8,092 nt of DNA. Source: a bacterium. Lineage in GTDB: Bacteria; Desulfobacterota; Binatia; UBA12015. The notes under the pieces are model-generated. The model searched no databases, was not told the origin of the DNA, and was given only the letters and a program-made list of their open reading frames with translations. Of this stretch, positions 5,447-8,092 are shown piece after piece. The first letter of the stretch is position 1, and every line of letters starts with the position of its first letter. The stretch covers positions 1-8,092 of the forward strand of contig JAPOLW010000152.1 of NCBI GenBank assembly GCA_029976905.1, given 5' to 3'. Position numbers and translations under genes: made by a program.

Positions 5447-6187
5447 GTGGCGCGCGGTCTCGACACCCCCCGCCGGATTCGCGGCGAGCCGACCGAGTGG
5501 CTCGTCCACGACGAGGAGAGCGCTTGCGTCTACCTCGCCGACCGTATTGCACGGCTGCCCCTCCGACTGCCGGTCCGTCGACTGACCCGTGCCGAACTCA
5601 CCAGACGCCTGGCCTCCGGCGACCGGCGCCAGGGCCTGCTCCTGTACCGCCCGACGTGCCCGGACTGCCAGGCCTGCGAGGCCATTCGCCTCGACGTGGA
5701 CGAGTTCCGCCCGAGCCGGTCGCAGCGTCGCGCGTACCGCAAGGGCGAGTCCGTTCTGACGACGACCCTGCGACCGCCGTCCACGACGCCCGAGAAGGTC
5801 GCGCTGTACAACCGACACAAGGTCGAGCGGAACCTCGCCGTCGGGGATGACCTCCTCGACGAAGGGAACTACCAGGAATTTCTGGTCGAGAGTTGCGTCG
5901 ACAGCTTCGAGCTCGAATACCGGCTCGACGGTCGGCTCGTCGCCGTGACCATCGGGGATCGCGCTGCCGACGGGATCTCGGCGGTGTACGCCTACTTCGA
6001 CCCCGACCTCCGCGATCTGAGCCTGGGAACGTACTCGATCCTCAAGCAGCTCGACCTCTGTCGCGCGTGGGGACTGCGATACCTCTACCTCGGCCTCTAC
6101 GTCATCGGCTCACCGCCCATGCAGTACAAGGTGCGGTTCCGGCCGCACCAGAGGCTGGTAGGCGACCGCTGGAAGACCTTCGCCTGA
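5447..6187 (+). CDS. bpt: Bacterial aspartate/glutamate leucyltransferase (Ate1/Bpt family)
   Basis: A 246-residue aminoacyl-tRNA-protein transferase. Characterised Bpt enzymes move Leu from Leu-tRNA onto proteins with N-terminal Asp or Glu, marking them for ClpS/ClpAP. The N-terminal ATE domain has Cys27 (SACVYLADR) and the signature YRPTCPDCQAC (67-77; Cys71, Cys74, Cys77), then FRPSRSQRR (87-95). The C-terminal GNAT-like transferase domain has AVYAYFDPDL (179-188), LSLGTYSILKQ (191-201), LRYLYLGLYV (210-219) and MQYKVRFRPH (225-234). Length fits the family (about 240-250). The usual LGYWI.GC..M stretch reads LGLYVIGSPPM here, with Cys replaced by Ser, so this may be a divergent clade. The start is GTG, with AGGG 7 nt upstream; an ATG at 5432 is followed at once by TAG. 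It is divergent from the membrane protein gene and convergent, with 2 bp between stop codons, with the patatin gene. Confidence 0.93.
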   Translation: MARGLDTPRRIRGEPTEWLVHDEESACVYLADRIARLPLRLPVRRLTRAELTRRLASGDRRQGLLLYRPTCPDCQACEAIRLDVDEFRPSRSQRRAYRKGESVLTTTLRPPSTTPEKVALYNRHKVERNLAVGDDLLDEGNYQEFLVESCVDSFELEYRLDGRLVAVTIGDRAADGISAVYAYFDPDLRDLSLGTYSILKQLDLCRAWGLRYLYLGLYVIGSPPMQYKVRFRPHQRLVGDRWKTFA

Positions 6188-6196
6188 CGTCAGGCG
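6181..6196. other. 16-bp perfect palindrome spanning both convergent stop codons
   Basis: CGCCTGACGTCAGGCG is a perfect palindrome centred between the bpt TGA (6185-6187) and the patatin TGA (6192-6190 on the minus strand). In either transcript it could fold as a 6-bp stem with an ACGT loop, a possible weak bidirectional terminator. There is no T-tract. Confidence 0.45.
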
Positions 6197-7047
6197 GCGT
6201 TCACTCGCCCCTCGGCCAGGAACGCCTCGCCGTCTCGCCTGCCGAGTTCCAGCGCCGCACACACGAGGTCGGGGCTCGCATAATCCCACTTCTCGACCGG
6301 AATGGATTGCGAGGGTTGCACGTAGGTCCGGCCCGCAACCCGGGGCAGGAGCGTCTGGTCGTAGCGACGGGTGAGGAGCACCAAGGTGCGCCCGTCCTCC
6401 CCGGAGAGCGCGCTCACCGGAACGTTGTCGACCACTCCACCGTCGAGGACCGGCGCCCCGGCCCGTTCGTAGACCGGCGTGAAGGGCGGCGTGCACGACG
6501 AGTGCAGCACCAGGTCGGCGACGTCCTCCGGCGTCTCGCAGTCGGACAGGGAGACCACTTCGGAGGCGAAACCGAGACGCCACGCGAGCTCGGGATGGAC
6601 GCTCGGCGCGAGGAGCTTCTCCACGTTGTAGGCCAGAAAACCGAGGCCGACGCCGACCCCGGGGCCGATCCAGGCGGGGAGCCGGGCCAGGAGCACCCGG
6701 ATGTCCGGGCCCGCGCGAAGCCGCTCGAGCGCGGCGTCATCGAGGGTGTGCAGGATGGTGTCGCGATAGATTCCCTCGTGCGGAAAGACGGGAGAGCCCC
6801 GCCAGAGGTTTTCGGGGTACACGTTGCGCTCGTTGCGACGTACTTGCTCCACGAAGTAGGCAAGCCCCTCCTGCACGCGATCGGCGAAGAGCATGCAGGC
6901 CATGGCCGATCCCGCACTCACGGCGGCCACCTGCCGGGGACGCAACTCCATCCGGGCCGCGACGGTCTGGAAGAAACCTACCTGCCAGATGCAGCGGCAG
7001 CCTCCACCGGCGAAGACCACCGCGTCGAATACGGACGAATCGGCCAC
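6190..7047 (-). CDS. Patatin-like phospholipase/acyl hydrolase
   Basis: A 285-residue patatin-family lipid acyl hydrolase using a Ser-Asp dyad. The oxyanion-hole glycine loop is FAGGGCRC (12-19). The nucleophile is Ser44 in AVSAGS (42-47), with Ala in place of the first Gly of GXSXG. The catalytic Asp is Asp202 in VLDGGVVDNVPV (200-211), the standard DGG motif. VLHSSCTPPFTPV (180-192) corresponds to the conserved stretch before the DGG. A Gly-rich hydrophobic segment, WIGPGVGVGLGFLAY (126-140), could be a membrane-associating or lid element. There is no signal peptide, so it is probably cytoplasmic or peripheral to the inner membrane. The start is GTG at 7047, 6 bp after the stop of the upstream AttH-like gene and without a clear Shine-Dalgarno, suggesting translational coupling. 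Patatins release fatty acids from phospholipids or other esters; the true substrate is unknown. Confidence 0.92.
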   Translation of the reverse strand: MADSSVFDAVVFAGGGCRCIWQVGFFQTVAARMELRPRQVAAVSAGSAMACMLFADRVQEGLAYFVEQVRRNERNVYPENLWRGSPVFPHEGIYRDTILHTLDDAALERLRAGPDIRVLLARLPAWIGPGVGVGLGFLAYNVEKLLAPSVHPELAWRLGFASEVVSLSDCETPEDVADLVLHSSCTPPFTPVYERAGAPVLDGGVVDNVPVSALSGEDGRTLVLLTRRYDQTLLPRVAGRTYVQPSQSIPVEKWDYASPDLVCAALELGRRDGEAFLAEGRVNAA

Positions 7048-7053
7048 GGTGCG

Positions 7054-8092
7054 TCAGTCGCGGCTCTGGGCCTCGGTGACTCCAGCGCCGCTCCCCCCAT
7101 CGGGCATCCCCGCTTTCGTGAACGCCCCGAAGAAGCCGTGCTCGTGCAAGCCGTAGCCGATATTCCCGTCGTATTCGAAGCGCGCGACGTGGTCGACGAT
7201 CGCATACTGCCCCAGCGGCGCGACCTCCTCATGGGAGAGATCGAGGCCCTGCACGACCAGCGGCCCCTGATACATGCCGTGCCGCCAGTCCTGCTCCATG
7301 CCGTAGCCCGTGCCGACGGCGACGAAGCAATGGGTGAGCGGTTCCGCCGAGACTTCGAAGGCCCCCCCGGGCGCCTCCGGGAAGGCGATCGTCGAGCGTT
7401 CGACCATGCGCTTTCCGGGCGCGAGCACATGACGCCACTCGGGCCGCCCGAGCCACTCCGCCTCGCGGGCGGGATCCTTCCAGACCCGCACCGCTTCCTC
7501 GAGCGGACGCTCTCCCTCGTCAGTCTCGTTGAGAATGTAGAGGATGGTGTGGTCGTCGAATTGCATCGGCGAATAGTTCCACATGCCCGTCATCTGGCCT
7601 TCCGCGCCGCGGATGCCGGCGGGCTCGGGCTCGCCGACCGGACGGACCCCCCAGGAGCGATCCCGCGTCCCCTTCCAGCGATCGCGCGAAACCTCGAAGA
7701 CCTCGTCGCCGACGGTGAGCGTTCCCTTCCACGTCCCGGTCTGGGCGAACCGCACCGTGTCGAAGAGGACCCGGCCGTGCTTGCGAATGTACTGTCGTGG
7801 CTCCTCGAATGCCGGGATTGCCCCCTCCCAGACGACGTCGAAGGAGAGTCCGTGTTCGCTTGGCTCGAGCACGAAGCGCAGCTTGTTCAGGGGCTCCAGC
7901 ACTTCGATGCGGAAGGGGCCGACCGAGAGATCCATGCGGTCGTCGAGCTCGCGGGACGCACGCACCACCCGGTGTCGATCTCCACGCCGCACGACCGCGA
8001 ACGCATCCTGGACCCCGAGGTTGGGGTACTGCCCCATTCCCATCACCATGAACAGTTCGTCGCTGGAGCCGTGCAGATTGAAGTAGTAGCGG
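7054..8092 (-). CDS. AttH/CrtC-like two-domain protein (DUF7064/DUF7065-type), 5' end beyond window
   Basis: At least 345 residues are visible. An ATG at 8049 exists, but the frame stays open to the window edge and encodes RYYFNLHGSSDELF just before it, a family-like N-terminal strand, so the real start is to the right of 8092. The protein is beta-rich. Its middle carries VSRDRWKGTRDRSWGVRPVG, where RDRSWG.RP is the landmark of these lipocalin-like two-domain proteins related to AttH and carotenoid hydratase CrtC. Later parts include MWNYSPMQFDDHTILYIL, a likely second-domain strand pair, and GNIGYGLHEHGFFG near the C-terminus. There is no signal peptide in the visible part. It is followed after 6 bp by the patatin gene, so the two are almost surely one transcript. 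A role on a hydrophobic substrate is inferred from the fold relatives and the neighbour; no reaction is established for this subgroup as far as I know. Confidence 0.82.
   Translation of the reverse strand, partial: RYYFNLHGSSDELFMVMGMGQYPNLGVQDAFAVVRRGDRHRVVRASRELDDRMDLSVGPFRIEVLEPLNKLRFVLEPSEHGLSFDVVWEGAIPAFEEPRQYIRKHGRVLFDTVRFAQTGTWKGTLTVGDEVFEVSRDRWKGTRDRSWGVRPVGEPEPAGIRGAEGQMTGMWNYSPMQFDDHTILYILNETDEGERPLEEAVRVWKDPAREAEWLGRPEWRHVLAPGKRMVERSTIAFPEAPGGAFEVSAEPLTHCFVAVGTGYGMEQDWRHGMYQGPLVVQGLDLSHEEVAPLGQYAIVDHVARFEYDGNIGYGLHEHGFFGAFTKAGMPDGGSGAGVTEAQSRD

Noticed and set aside
4825..5466. A 213-residue minus-strand frame overlapping the membrane protein gene
   Set aside because: It is a shifted frame of the same DNA with Arg/Ala/Gly-rich composition and no hydrophobic helices or motif.
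5286..5552. N-terminal extension of the small membrane protein up to 5552
   Set aside because: The extension overlaps bpt on the other strand and is extremely rich in Arg, Pro and Gly; membrane-protein composition begins at the ATG at 5285.
1..8092. tRNA, rRNA, CRISPR arrays, insertion sequences, att sites
   Set aside because: Reading through the window, I saw no clover-leaf-like or rRNA sequence, no spaced short repeats beyond the single tandem pair, and no transposase or integrase product.

Overview
The window is a compact, high-GC stretch of an accessory-type chromosome from a Gram-negative bacterium. Evidence for this is an outer-membrane porin with a signal peptide, two probable lipoproteins, a NudC NADH pyrophosphatase and a bacterial N-end-rule leucyltransferase (Bpt). 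The mix of an amidohydrolase-2 enzyme, a patatin and an AttH-like protein suits uncultured deltaproteobacterial or myxococcal lineages. That placement is an impression from gene content, not a measured result.

Layout. Positions 1-1014 (minus strand) hold a CusF-like copper-binding lipoprotein followed by a chlorophyllase/lipase-type alpha/beta hydrolase lipoprotein. The hydrolase runs off the left edge and appears frameshifted just after its GHSLG nucleophile motif. Divergent from these, across a 157-bp intergenic region, is nudC (1172-2071, plus). It converges on a minus-strand gene set, separated from it by a hairpin-forming spacer. Read in transcription order, the minus-strand set is a small four-helix membrane protein (5285 to 4869), an amidohydrolase-2 family enzyme (4803 to 3619) and an OprP/OprO-type porin (3594 to 2152). 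bpt (5447-6187, plus) is divergent from the membrane protein across a 161-bp region that carries a tandem repeat and a hairpin. bpt converges on a two-gene minus-strand unit: an AttH/CrtC-like two-domain protein, cut by the right edge, followed 6 bp later by a patatin-like acyl hydrolase.

How the genes may work together. The amidohydrolase and porin are nearly adjacent and probably co-transcribed, which suggests uptake and breakdown of a small, possibly anionic or aromatic substrate. The patatin and AttH-like protein look like a lipid-related pair. nudC and bpt are housekeeping genes (NADH/NAD-capped RNA hydrolysis and N-degron tagging). No tRNA, rRNA, CRISPR array, insertion sequence or phage gene was seen. 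Every intergenic stretch is under 300 bases. No clear new multi-gene system is visible; the most useful leads are the frameshift in the hydrolase and several symmetric DNA elements at gene junctions.
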